This document shows, in pieces, positions 1 to 7,751 of a stretch of DNA of 52,615 nt; the first letter of the stretch is position 1, and each line of letters opens with the position of its first letter. The translations under genes and the position numbers were made by a program. Origin of the DNA: an uncultured delta proteobacterium (GTDB lineage: Bacteria; Myxococcota_A; Polyangia; Polyangiales; Ga0077539). Under the pieces are notes generated by a model that searched no databases, was not told the DNA's origin, and worked only from the letters and a program-made list of their open reading frames with translations. Location of the stretch: NCBI GenBank assembly GCA_903845045.1, contig CAIMWA010000568.1:1-52615 (forward strand). Reading direction: 5' to 3'.

Positions 1-1699
1 AGCCGTCCATCTCGGGCATCATGAGGTCCGTCACGATGACGTCGGGCACGTGCTCGAGCGCCATCGCCAGGCCGCGCGCGCCGTTGGGCGCGGTGAACAC
101 CCGGTAGTGCTGGCGCAGCACCGTGTGCACCACGCGGATCACCTCCGGCGTGTCCTCGACCACGAGCACCGTGCGGCTGCGCGAGGCCTCGTCGGCGTCG
201 CGCTCGACCACCCGCCGCTCCGTCGCGTCCACAACGTCCAGGAGACGGAACTCGTCGCGTGCGGCGAACTGCGCGGTCCAGTCCGTCGCCGCCTCGAGCC
301 GGCGCTCCGTCGCCACCGCGCGGTCTTCGGCGCGGCGCTCGACCATGTCGGCGGCGAAGGGCTCCGCCCCGCGGCGCAGCACCACGGTGAAGGTCGCCCC
401 GCTCCCCGGCTGGCTCTCGGCGGTGATGGTGCCGCCGTGCAGCTCCACGAGCTCCCGCGCGAGGGCGAGGCCGATGCCCGTGCCGCCCTGCGTGTAGCGG
501 TTCTGCGCGGTCTCGCTGTCGACCTGGAAGAACCGCTCGAAGAGTCGCTCGGCGAGCTCCGGGGGAAAGCCCGGCCCGGTGTCGCGCACCGCCATCACGA
601 CGTCGCCCGCCCGCTGGTCGAGCGAGACGGTGATGGTTCCGCCCTCGGGCGTGTGCTTGCACGCGTTCGAGAGCAGGTTCACGAAGACGCGCTCGAGGCG
701 GTCGGGGTCGCACACGACCTCGCAGGCCGGCAGCGTCGTCTCGAAGAGGAGCTGCAGCCGCTTGCGCTCGGCGAGCGGCGCCACCTGCGTGCTGAGGTCG
801 CGGAGCCACGGCACGAGGTCCGTGGGGCGCGCGCGGAGCCGAAGGCGCGACTCCTCGAGGCGCGACAGGTCGAGCAGGTCGCCGATGAGGCGGAGCAGCC
901 GCGCGCCGGACTGGTACACCGACCGCAACGTCGCCCGCTGCGGGTCCGTGAGCTCGCCGAACTCGCCGGAGATCATGAGCTCGAGCGGCGACAGGATGAG
1001 CGCCAGCGGCGTCTTCAGCTCGTGGGTGACGTTGGCGAAGAAGCGCGATTTGAAGGCGCTGAGCTTCTGCAGGTCTTCGTGGGCCTTCGCGAGGGTCTTG
1101 CCGGCCGCTTCGAGCTTGACGCGCGTCTCGAGCTGTTCGCGAGCGCGCCCGTACCCGAAGGACTGTCCCACGCTGACGATCGCCGCCGTCGAGACGACGA
1201 AGAAGACATGGATCAACGCCTCCGCGCTGGGCCGCGGAAGCAGCGCGCCCGCATTCGCGAACACGAACGCCGCAGCCATCGCTCCGTGCGTAGCCATCGC
1301 CGCGCGGCGCGGCCAATGGAAGAGCATCCCGCCGCCGAGCATCACCATCATGAGCCCCGGGTAGTAGGGGCTCGTGACGCCGCCGAGCGCGACGGTCATC
1401 ACGGTGATGCTGAGGCCGACCGAGAACATGTACGCCGCGGTGAGCGGCACCTCCCACCGCGCAAAGAAGCGGGATGAACGAGTCCGCGCGAGGAGCAGCG
1501 ACAACGCGATGCCCGTGCCCCGCGTCGCGAGCAGAAGCGGGATCACGGCGCGCGGCGCGGTCAGTACGTCGAGAACCGCGAAGGCGGCGTGCAGCGCGAT
1601 GACGAGCGAAAGCGCTACGAGCGCGCCCCGGCGGTTGTGTTCGACCAGCCACGCGGACCACGCACGTTCGACCTCTTCGGTTCGCGCGAAGACGGTCAT
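1..1699 (-). CDS. Hybrid sensor histidine kinase / response regulator (3' end cut by window edge)
   Basis: 566 codons are visible. The frame runs off the left edge inside the receiver domain. Residues ~20-175 form several hydrophobic segments, a membrane sensor of the multi-helix type with no obvious periplasmic loop. A coiled linker follows, then the dimerisation/phosphoacceptor box FANVTHELKTPLALILSPLE with His226. The ATPase lobe has NLLSNACKHTP (N box), DTGPGFP (G1) and GGTGIGLALARELVELHGG (G2). A C-terminal receiver begins with TVLVVEDTPEV and reaches VIVTDLMMPEMDG, with phosphoacceptor Asp558. The ATG overlaps the stop of the upstream PilZ-methyltransferase as ATGA, so the two are probably translationally coupled. 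By position and domains it could be the PhcS-like sensor for a signal made by that methyltransferase; this is inference. All catalytic boxes look intact. Confidence 0.93.
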   Translation of the reverse strand, partial: MTVFARTEEVERAWSAWLVEHNRRGALVALSLVIALHAAFAVLDVLTAPRAVIPLLLATRGTGIALSLLLARTRSSRFFARWEVPLTAAYMFSVGLSITVMTVALGGVTSPYYPGLMMVMLGGGMLFHWPRRAAMATHGAMAAAFVFANAGALLPRPSAEALIHVFFVVSTAAIVSVGQSFGYGRAREQLETRVKLEAAGKTLAKAHEDLQKLSAFKSRFFANVTHELKTPLALILSPLELMISGEFGELTDPQRATLRSVYQSGARLLRLIGDLLDLSRLEESRLRLRARPTDLVPWLRDLSTQVAPLAERKRLQLLFETTLPACEVVCDPDRLERVFVNLLSNACKHTPEGGTITVSLDQRAGDVVMAVRDTGPGFPPELAERLFERFFQVDSETAQNRYTQGGTGIGLALARELVELHGGTITAESQPGSGATFTVVLRRGAEPFAADMVERRAEDRAVATERRLEAATDWTAQFAARDEFRLLDVVDATERRVVERDADEASRSRTVLVVEDTPEVIRVVHTVLRQHYRVFTAPNGARGLAMALEHVPDVIVTDLMMPEMDG

Positions 1700-3135
1700 C
1701 CGGGGCGATGGATGGCCACGAACGGGTTGTACCCGGACTCCTCTTCGAGGTGCTCGACGCGGGCGCCAGGGAACGAGTCCTCGGCGATGGAACGCAGTTC
1801 GGCCCGTGTCCGGTAGTGCACGAACCAGTCGAGATGATGCTCCAGGATCCAGCGCGTGCGCAGCTCGGGCACCACGTTGCCGACGAACAGCGTGCCCCCT
1901 GGAGCGAGGCTGGCCGCGAGGTTCGCGCACAACGCCACGGCGCTCTCGCGCTTGAGGTAGTCGAGGAGCCCCGAGCACACCACCGCGTCGAAGGCTCCGT
2001 GTCGGGCGTACGTCGTGGGACCGCGCAGCAGGTCGCGGATCGACTCGTGGAGAAAGACCAGCTTCACCGTTCCCGCCGCGGCCTCTGCCGCCGGGCGCAG
2101 CCGCGAGAGCGCGAACGACAGCGCGTCGCGCGACTGGTCGAAAAGAACGAACTCGATGGGACGATGATCCGGGCGCAGCCCGCGAATGACCTCGACGACC
2201 TCCTCGCACGGGCCGCTCCCGACGACCGCGACGGACAGCTTGCGCTCGATCGGCGCATGCGCGAGGCCGAGGAGCTGATCGCGCAGCAGCGCCTTGCGAC
2301 CGCGGATCATGCACGCGCCGTCGGTCTCCGTCGCCGCGAGCTGCAGCGCGCGCGCGAAGAGGTCGCCTCCCTCGAAGCCCCTCTCGTAGATGTAGCGCAT
2401 CAGGACGAAGTCACCCGGGTACCCGAGCGGCTTGCTCCTCGCGCGGTGGAAGAACGGGGCCTGCATCAGAAACGCGTCGAGGTGGCGCTGCGAGAACGCG
2501 CGGAGCTTCGGCACGTCGACCTCCACGGCGCCGCGCACCGCGGCGTCGAGCCTGTGCGCGAGCTCGAGGAAGCTCACGACGAAGCCACCGCGGAGCTCGT
2601 CGACGAGGGCCAATCGCAGCGGGTCGTCGCCGAAGCCGCGCACGAGCTCCCACGGGAGCTCGCCCTCGAGGCGCAGGAGTTGCTCCCGCGCGTCCTCGAG
2701 GAAGAGGCGCATCTCTGCGACACCGGCCTTGAAGCCGTCGTAGGAGGCCGCGGCCGCCCACGGTCGGGTTCGCGGGTCGAGGTCGAGGAGTCCTCCCGCC
2801 CGCGCGCTCCGCACCTGCTGCAACGTGAGCAGGTCGTCGGTATTGAGCAACGCGTCGCGGAACGCGCAACCGACGACCCGTGCGCCGGCGTCTTCGCGCA
2901 CCGAGATCACCTCGATGTGACCCGCGTACACCGGTCGATCGTCCACGCGCACGTCGACCGGGCCGATGACCGATCCCACGGGGGCCTCCGGCGCCTCCCG
3001 CGGCCACGCGATGGCGAGCCCGTTCTGCGAAATGTCGCGCAGCTCGGCGCGGAACGACTTGTCCCCCACGGCGAGTCGCACGGACACCTCGAGGGCCGCG
3101 AGTCGGTCCCGCGTGATGCGGTCCGGCCGGAACAT
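1696..3135 (-). CDS. PilZ domain fused to class I SAM-dependent methyltransferase (PhcB-like)
   Basis: 479 aa. The start is ATG at 3135; the open frame continues 72 codons further upstream but that part reads as non-coding. Residues 1-108 look like a PilZ domain with the DISQNG box (34-39). The N-terminal arginines are spaced RxxR, not RxxxR, so c-di-GMP binding is uncertain. Residues 120-300 hold a helical region ending in SKPLGYPGDFVLMRYIYE (234-251), the signature of the family annotated as extracellular-factor 3-hydroxypalmitate methyl ester synthases. The methyltransferase core follows: VAVVGSGPCEEV (SAM loop, 302-313), FVLFDQS (329-335) and FDAVVCSGLLDYL (382-394). It lies between a receiver-kinase gene and a hybrid kinase gene and overlaps the latter by ATGA. 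A fatty-acid-methyl-ester signal as product is inferred from family and context; the substrate cannot be read from sequence. Confidence 0.88.
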   Translation of the reverse strand: MFRPDRITRDRLAALEVSVRLAVGDKSFRAELRDISQNGLAIAWPREAPEAPVGSVIGPVDVRVDDRPVYAGHIEVISVREDAGARVVGCAFRDALLNTDDLLTLQQVRSARAGGLLDLDPRTRPWAAAASYDGFKAGVAEMRLFLEDAREQLLRLEGELPWELVRGFGDDPLRLALVDELRGGFVVSFLELAHRLDAAVRGAVEVDVPKLRAFSQRHLDAFLMQAPFFHRARSKPLGYPGDFVLMRYIYERGFEGGDLFARALQLAATETDGACMIRGRKALLRDQLLGLAHAPIERKLSVAVVGSGPCEEVVEVIRGLRPDHRPIEFVLFDQSRDALSFALSRLRPAAEAAAGTVKLVFLHESIRDLLRGPTTYARHGAFDAVVCSGLLDYLKRESAVALCANLAASLAPGGTLFVGNVVPELRTRWILEHHLDWFVHYRTRAELRSIAEDSFPGARVEHLEEESGYNPFVAIHRPG

Positions 3136-3228
3136 CGCCGCCGCCCCGCGCCCGCCAGCGAGGCTTGAGTATTCCGCGCCGGGGTTGCTCGCAGGCCAGC
3201 TCTGTCGTGCAGCGGGGGCTCCGCCGCG

Positions 3229-3238
3229 AGAACGTTCT
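3229..3238. promoter_or_regulatory. Perfect 10-bp palindrome AGAACGTTCT in the gap before the PilZ-methyltransferase
   Basis: The palindrome lies 4 bases after the stop of the receiver-kinase gene and ~94 bases before the methyltransferase start, inside a 107-base gap. It could be a regulator site or a minor hairpin. No convincing -35/-10 pair was seen in the gap, so its role is open. Confidence 0.25.
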
Positions 3239-3242
3239 TCCG

Positions 3243-4484
3243 TCAACTCTCTCCTCCGGGAACCACGACCTCGAACCTCGCCCCGCGCCCCGCAGGCACC
3301 GGCGCCACCGAACGGATCAGCCCGCCGTGCTGCTCCATGATCAACCGGCACATGTAGAGGCCCATGCCGAGGCCCTGCGCGCCCTTGGTGCTAGCGAACG
3401 GATCGAACATCCGCGACGCGATCTCCGGCGAGACCCCTGGCCCCTCGTCCTGCACCGCGACGACCACGGCGCCGCCGGCGTCGGCCCGCGCCTCGACGCG
3501 GATCGTCTGCCCGCCTTCCATCGACTGCATCGCGTTGCGCAGGAGGTTCACGAGCACCTGCAGGAGCCGCGCGCGATCGCCGTACACCGCGTCGACGCCC
3601 GCGCCGAGGTCCGTGACGCAGCGCGCGCTTCGCTGCTCCATCTCGAGCCCCGCGAGCAGCACCGCGTCGCGGAGCAGCGCGCCGACGTCTACGCGCTCGC
3701 GGGTCAGCGTGAGCCCGCCCGCCGAGAACTGATGGATCGTGCTGAGCGTCGTGAGCAGGTTCTTCGTCGCCGCCACGCCCACGCGCAGCGACGACAGCAC
3801 CCGCGGCGGAACCTGCTGCGCCTCGAACATCCCCTCGAGCATGGTGAGCCCGCCGAGGGTGTTGCGGAGATCGTGGGTGATGCCCGCGGTGAGCCTCCCG
3901 AGGGTGCCGAGCCGCTCGAGGTGCAGCATCTGCTGCTGCGTCGCCTCGACCTTGTCCAACGCCACGCGCAGCGCGTCGCTCCGGGTCGTGAGCTCGTCGA
4001 GCAGCGCGGTGTTGAGACGACGGTGGTGCACCATGGCGCTCGCCTGCGCCACGGCGCCGAGCAGGTCCTCGGGCTCCCACGGCTTGTGCATGTGCCGAAA
4101 GACCCGCGCGCGGTTGATCGCGTCGACGAGCAGAGGCGTGTCGGTGAACGCCGTGAGCAGGATGCCCGCGATGTCCGGCGCGCGCTCGTGCACCGTCGCG
4201 AGCAGGTCGATGCCGCTCATGCCGGGCATACGCTGGTCCGCCACGATCACGTCGAAGCGGACGGACGCCATCAACGCCAGCGCGTCGGCACCGTTCTGCG
4301 CCTCGTGCACCGTGTAGTCAGCGTCGAGAAACGCGCGCAGCACGTCGAGGTTTCCGACGTCGTCGTCGACGATCAGGACGTTGCCGGCGAGGGTGCCCCC
4401 GATCCCGTAACGTGCCGCCAACGCAGAGAGATCACCCGGTGCCACCACCCGCCGACGATGGCACGGCGAGGCTCGCGAGCTCAA
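3243..4484 (-). CDS. Receiver-first histidine kinase (REC-HisKA-HATPase), PhcR/PhcQ-like
   Basis: 413 aa, no membrane segment, so cytoplasmic. Receiver ~33-150: acidic pair in NVLIVDDDVGN, phosphoacceptor Asp83 in VIVADQRMPG, conserved Lys in FRHMHKPWEP. A coiled coil (~155-190) leads to LGRLTAGITHDLRNTLGGL with phospho-His204. The ATPase lobe has VNLLRNAMQSM, DEGPGVSPEI and GLGMGLYMCRLIMEQHGG. Receiver before kinase is the reverse of a hybrid kinase; it suits a protein that is phosphorylated by another kinase and then controls its own kinase activity. The next two genes are a PhcB-like methyltransferase and a membrane hybrid kinase, an assembly reminiscent of phcBSR(Q). It starts 18 bases after the coaBC stop and may share that operon. 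Confidence 0.9.
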   Translation of the reverse strand: MSSRASPCHRRRVVAPGDLSALAARYGIGGTLAGNVLIVDDDVGNLDVLRAFLDADYTVHEAQNGADALALMASVRFDVIVADQRMPGMSGIDLLATVHERAPDIAGILLTAFTDTPLLVDAINRARVFRHMHKPWEPEDLLGAVAQASAMVHHRRLNTALLDELTTRSDALRVALDKVEATQQQMLHLERLGTLGRLTAGITHDLRNTLGGLTMLEGMFEAQQVPPRVLSSLRVGVAATKNLLTTLSTIHQFSAGGLTLTRERVDVGALLRDAVLLAGLEMEQRSARCVTDLGAGVDAVYGDRARLLQVLVNLLRNAMQSMEGGQTIRVEARADAGGAVVVAVQDEGPGVSPEIASRMFDPFASTKGAQGLGMGLYMCRLIMEQHGGLIRSVAPVPAGRGARFEVVVPGGES

Positions 4485-4502
4485 TCACCAACGCGCGGGT
4501 GC

Positions 4503-5699
4503 TCACCCTTCGCGCGGGCGCTTCACCACACGGTCGAGGATGCGCTCGGCCACCGCGCGCTTCGACACGCGCGGCAGGCTCTCCACCTCGTCCGCACTGA
4601 CCAGCGCCACCTCGTTGTCGTCGCCCTCGAAGGCGCCGTCGGCGTGGTTCGCCACCACGAGGTCGCAGCGCTTGCGGAGCAGCTTCTCCTTCGCACGCGC
4701 CAGCAGGTCGCTGGTCTCCACGGCGAATCCCACGAGCATTGGACGCACCCCGACGCGGCGCGCCCCGAGCTCGGCGAGGATGTCGGGGTTCTTCACGAGC
4801 CGAAGCACCAGCTCGTCCGAGGTCTTCTTCAGCTTCTCGCGCGCCGGCTCCGACGGGCGATAGTCGGCCACCGCGGCGGCCATGATCACCGCGTCGGCGC
4901 TCGCAGCGTGTGCGAGCACCGCGTCGGCCATCTCCCGCGCGCTTCGCACACGCACCACCTCGACGCCCGCAGGCGCCGGCACCGCCGCAGGACCGCTCAC
5001 CAGCACCACCGACGCGCCCCGCGCCGCCGCCCGCTCGGCGAGGGCGTAGCCCATGCGACCCGACGAGCGGTTGCCGAGAAAGCGCACCGGGTCGATGGCC
5101 TCGTGCGTGCCACCCGCGCTCACGACGACGCGCGTGCCCGCGAGGTCCTGCGGTGTCAGGGCCCGCGCGATGGCGTCGGCGATGAACTCGGGCTCGCTCA
5201 TGCGTCCGAGGCCCTCCTCGCCGCTGGCGAGGGCGCCCGCGACGGGACCCTCGAAGCGCACCCCGCGCGCCGCGAGCAGCGCCACGTTGGCCTGCGTCGC
5301 CGGGTGCTGCCACATCCGGGTGTGCATCGCCGGGGCGACCACCACCGGCGCCGCCGTCGCGAGCAGGCACGTCGTCGCGAGGTCGTTCGCGAGGCCGTGC
5401 GCCATGCGCGCGAGAAGGTTCGCCGTCGCCGGAACCACCGCCGCCACCGCCGCGCGGGAGCTGAGCGCGATGTGCCGCTCGCCGGCGAACGCAGGGTCCC
5501 AGAGCTTCGTATGCGCGGGCCGACCGGTGATGCCCGCGAAGGTCACCCCCGACACGAAGCGCTCGGCCGCGCGCGTGAGCACCGTCTCCACGCGGGCGCC
5601 GCGCTTCACGAGCTCGCGCGCCACCATCACGGATTTGTACGCCGCGATGCCCCCCCCCACGACGAGGAGCACGTCGCGATCGCGCACGGCGTCGTTCAC
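4503..5699 (-). CDS. coaBC: Bifunctional phosphopantothenoylcysteine decarboxylase / phosphopantothenate-cysteine ligase
   Basis: 398 aa, the usual CoaBC length. The GTG start at 5699 overlaps the stop of the upstream VanW gene (GTGA). It makes 4'-phosphopantetheine from 4'-phosphopantothenate and cysteine for coenzyme A. CoaC flavoprotein half ~1-185: LLVVGGGIAAYKS (11-23), catalytic His76 and VAPAMHTRMW (121-130). The classical PxMNxxMW motif has His for Asn here, as in the mycobacterial form. The flap reads GALASGEEGLGRM, with Ser159 where E. coli has Cys. CoaB half: SAGGTHEAIDPVRF (194-207), RSSGRMG (211-217), AAAVADYRP (274-282) and a Lys pair at 289-292. A run of nine G (minus strand) near the start encodes VGGG and stays in frame. 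Confidence 0.95.
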   Translation of the reverse strand: MNDAVRDRDVLLVVGGGIAAYKSVMVARELVKRGARVETVLTRAAERFVSGVTFAGITGRPAHTKLWDPAFAGERHIALSSRAAVAAVVPATANLLARMAHGLANDLATTCLLATAAPVVVAPAMHTRMWQHPATQANVALLAARGVRFEGPVAGALASGEEGLGRMSEPEFIADAIARALTPQDLAGTRVVVSAGGTHEAIDPVRFLGNRSSGRMGYALAERAAARGASVVLVSGPAAVPAPAGVEVVRVRSAREMADAVLAHAASADAVIMAAAVADYRPSEPAREKLKKTSDELVLRLVKNPDILAELGARRVGVRPMLVGFAVETSDLLARAKEKLLRKRCDLVVANHADGAFEGDDNEVALVSADEVESLPRVSKRAVAERILDRVVKRPREG

Positions 5700-7300
5700 C
5701 GCGGCCTCGCTGCCGGTCGCGCGGCGCCACGCGCAGCGGGAGCCGGAGCCGGAACCCTCGGCATCGCCGCCCGAACCGCCGCCGCCGCGCCCATGGCCTG
5801 CACCGTCGACGACGGCAGCGACCGCGTGAGGCCCTGGCGCACCATCCATCCAGGAGCGCCGCAGAAGCCCGGGCGTCGCACCTCCTGCAGGTCCTCGCTC
5901 TCCACCGGCTGCGTGAGCGCGAGGTACTGGTCCGCGGTGTACTCGGGGTGGTCGTCCTGGTGCGGCGGCGCGGCGCCGAGGGCCGAGCCGGTGCCCACGT
6001 GCCACACCTGCACCGTCGGCGGGTACGCGTCGTTCCAGCGCTCGCGAACCGCCTGGTCGCCCTCGCGAAGAATGCGGTACCGGGTGATGCGGAAGCCCGG
6101 AATACCTCGCTGCGTAAGAACGCGGCTGCCCACGGGGAGGTTCGGGTCCGGCACCTCGCGCTCCTCGAAGCGGTCGACGCGCGGCATGATCTTGCGGATG
6201 AAGGTGACCGCGCGGCTGCGCCGGGCGCCGAGCAGCTCGACGCGCGCGAGGCCGTTGTTCAGCCGCGTGTGCACCACCACCGGGAACGGCAGCGTGTTGC
6301 GCAGCCGGAGGTTGATCGACGGGTACACCACCGTCGCGTCGAGGCCCATCTTGATGTAGCCGCTGGGGCGCGAGTGCGGGGTGCGGTCGAGCACCTCCAT
6401 GCCCGCGAAGAAGCTCGCGGCGTAGACGCTCCCGGCGATCTGGCAGGTGCCGCCGCCGACGCCGTCGATGAGCTCGCCGGCGGAGATCACCGTCGCCATG
6501 CGGAACCCGTTGGCCTCGCTGCGGTCGCCGACGATCTGGTTGAAGTCGAGCACCGCCCCGGGCATCCACACGTAGCCGTTGATGCGGCTCGCCGCGAGGT
6601 GGAGGTTGTACGTGCGGTCGCGGTGGTCCTCGTTGGCGTTGTAGTTCGTCTGGAACCACCCGACGACGGCGCTCATCTCCACGTCGCGGAGCTGCTCCGC
6701 GGTGATCGTCGCGGGGGTGTGCTCGACCACGGCGTCGACTCGGGCGCGCCCCCCGGTGAACGCCGCGTCGAGCAGCGCGAGGGTCCCGAACACGTCGAGG
6801 AAGGTGCCCTGACGTTTGGGCAGCACGCGCCGCGCCTCGACGTCGATGCGGGCGTCCACGGGGACGTGGTCGACCTCCTCCTTCAGCTGCGCGAGCAGCG
6901 GCAGGGCCACGCTTCCCTCGAGGCGCACCGGCAGCGGTAGGTCGATGGGTCCGCGAGCCAGGGCGGCGTGATGGCGCACGAGGGCGCTCGACGGGTCCGC
7001 CGCGGCGCGGAGCAGATGCTCGAGGAGGTGCACGTCGACGCGCGCACCCAAGGCCTCGCGGGTGCGCTCGAGGCTGTGGTCCTCGGCGGCGATCACCACG
7101 TGCTCGCGCAGGAACGACCGCGCGAGCTCGAGGGCCAGCCCGTGCGGATCACGGCCCAGCGGCACCACGCGGCCGCGCACCCGAACCCGCGGAATGCCGG
7201 CTGCTTGCGGCGACCGCTCGGGCAGCAGCAGGTAGCCGATGGCCCCGCCCATCACGGCGAAGGAGACCGACAGCGCTGCGAGGCGGAGCCAACGTTTCAC
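5696..7300 (-). CDS. VanW family protein
   Basis: 534 aa from GTG at 7300. An in-frame TTG at 7342 would add 14 residues, but its bases also read as a possible -35 (TTGACC, 17 bases from TACCGC), so I prefer the GTG. One hydrophobic segment near the N-terminus (LAALSVSFAVMGGAIGYLLL) makes it a signal-anchored or exported protein. The middle holds the VanW core: NYNANEDHRDRTYN, NGYVWMPGAVLDFNQIVGDR, GELIDGVGGGTCQIAGSVY and a region ending near VELLGARRSRAV. The N-terminal half may be a peptidoglycan-binding-like module. The last ~35 residues are low-complexity Ala/Pro/Arg. VanW proteins occur in glycopeptide-resistance clusters and widely outside them; their chemical role is not established. 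It is probably co-transcribed with coaBC. Confidence 0.85.
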   Translation of the reverse strand: MKRWLRLAALSVSFAVMGGAIGYLLLPERSPQAAGIPRVRVRGRVVPLGRDPHGLALELARSFLREHVVIAAEDHSLERTREALGARVDVHLLEHLLRAAADPSSALVRHHAALARGPIDLPLPVRLEGSVALPLLAQLKEEVDHVPVDARIDVEARRVLPKRQGTFLDVFGTLALLDAAFTGGRARVDAVVEHTPATITAEQLRDVEMSAVVGWFQTNYNANEDHRDRTYNLHLAASRINGYVWMPGAVLDFNQIVGDRSEANGFRMATVISAGELIDGVGGGTCQIAGSVYAASFFAGMEVLDRTPHSRPSGYIKMGLDATVVYPSINLRLRNTLPFPVVVHTRLNNGLARVELLGARRSRAVTFIRKIMPRVDRFEEREVPDPNLPVGSRVLTQRGIPGFRITRYRILREGDQAVRERWNDAYPPTVQVWHVGTGSALGAAPPHQDDHPEYTADQYLALTQPVESEDLQEVRRPGFCGAPGWMVRQGLTRSLPSSTVQAMGAAAAVRAAMPRVPAPAPAARGAARPAARPR

Positions 7301-7358
7301 GGCACTGCCGCCCGCGGTACCGCTCCGGCGCGACCCGGTCAATTTCCCGTCCGAGCGG

Positions 7359-7739
7359 TCAGCGAGGACCAGCGATGGCCCGCGGCGTCCCGTGCTCGTC
7401 GAGGGCCACGTAGACGAACACCGCCTTGGTCACGAGCTCCCGCACCTCGGCGCTGCGCTCGCGGCGAAAGGCCTCGACGGCGATCTTCATCGACGTGCGC
7501 CCGGTGCCGAGCAGGCGGCCGTAGAGCGACACCTCGTCACCGACCTTCACCGGTCTGCGGAACTCCATGCCCTCGACGGCGATGGTCGCGCAGCGCCCGT
7601 GCGCGTGCCGCGCGGCGATGGTCCCTGCGGCGAGGTCCATCTGCGCCATCAGCCAGCCGCCGAAGATGTCTCCGGCGGGGTTCGTGTCGGCGGGCATCGC
7701 CACCGTGCGGATCACCGGCTCGCCCTCGGGGTCGCTCAT
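7359..7739 (-). CDS. Acyl-CoA thioesterase, hot-dog fold (YciA-like)
   Basis: 126 aa, a single hot-dog domain of normal length. The signature PADTNPAGDIFGGWLMAQMD (16-35) contains the Asn-Pro-x-Gly-Asp-xx-Phe-Gly-Gly turn and the catalytic Asp of the YciA/BFIT group. Later landmarks are VEGMEFRRPVKVGDEVSLYG and VTKAVFVYVALDE. It hydrolyses acyl-CoA esters in the cytoplasm; chain-length preference cannot be read. It lies 12 bases after an Old Yellow Enzyme gene on the same strand, so the two are probably co-transcribed. Confidence 0.92.
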   Translation of the reverse strand: MSDPEGEPVIRTVAMPADTNPAGDIFGGWLMAQMDLAAGTIAARHAHGRCATIAVEGMEFRRPVKVGDEVSLYGRLLGTGRTSMKIAVEAFRRERSAEVRELVTKAVFVYVALDEHGTPRAIAGPR

Positions 7740-7751
7740 CGCACGACCACT

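Noticed and set aside
50..1477. A 475-codon plus-strand open frame
   Set aside because: It is antisense to the hybrid kinase, whose minus-strand frame has every kinase motif. The plus-strand product is a His/Arg-rich string with no fold.
5650..5659. A run of nine C that might be a frameshift error in coaBC
   Set aside because: In frame it encodes VGGG, as expected for the CoaC N-terminal flavin fold, and both flanks stay in the same coding frame.
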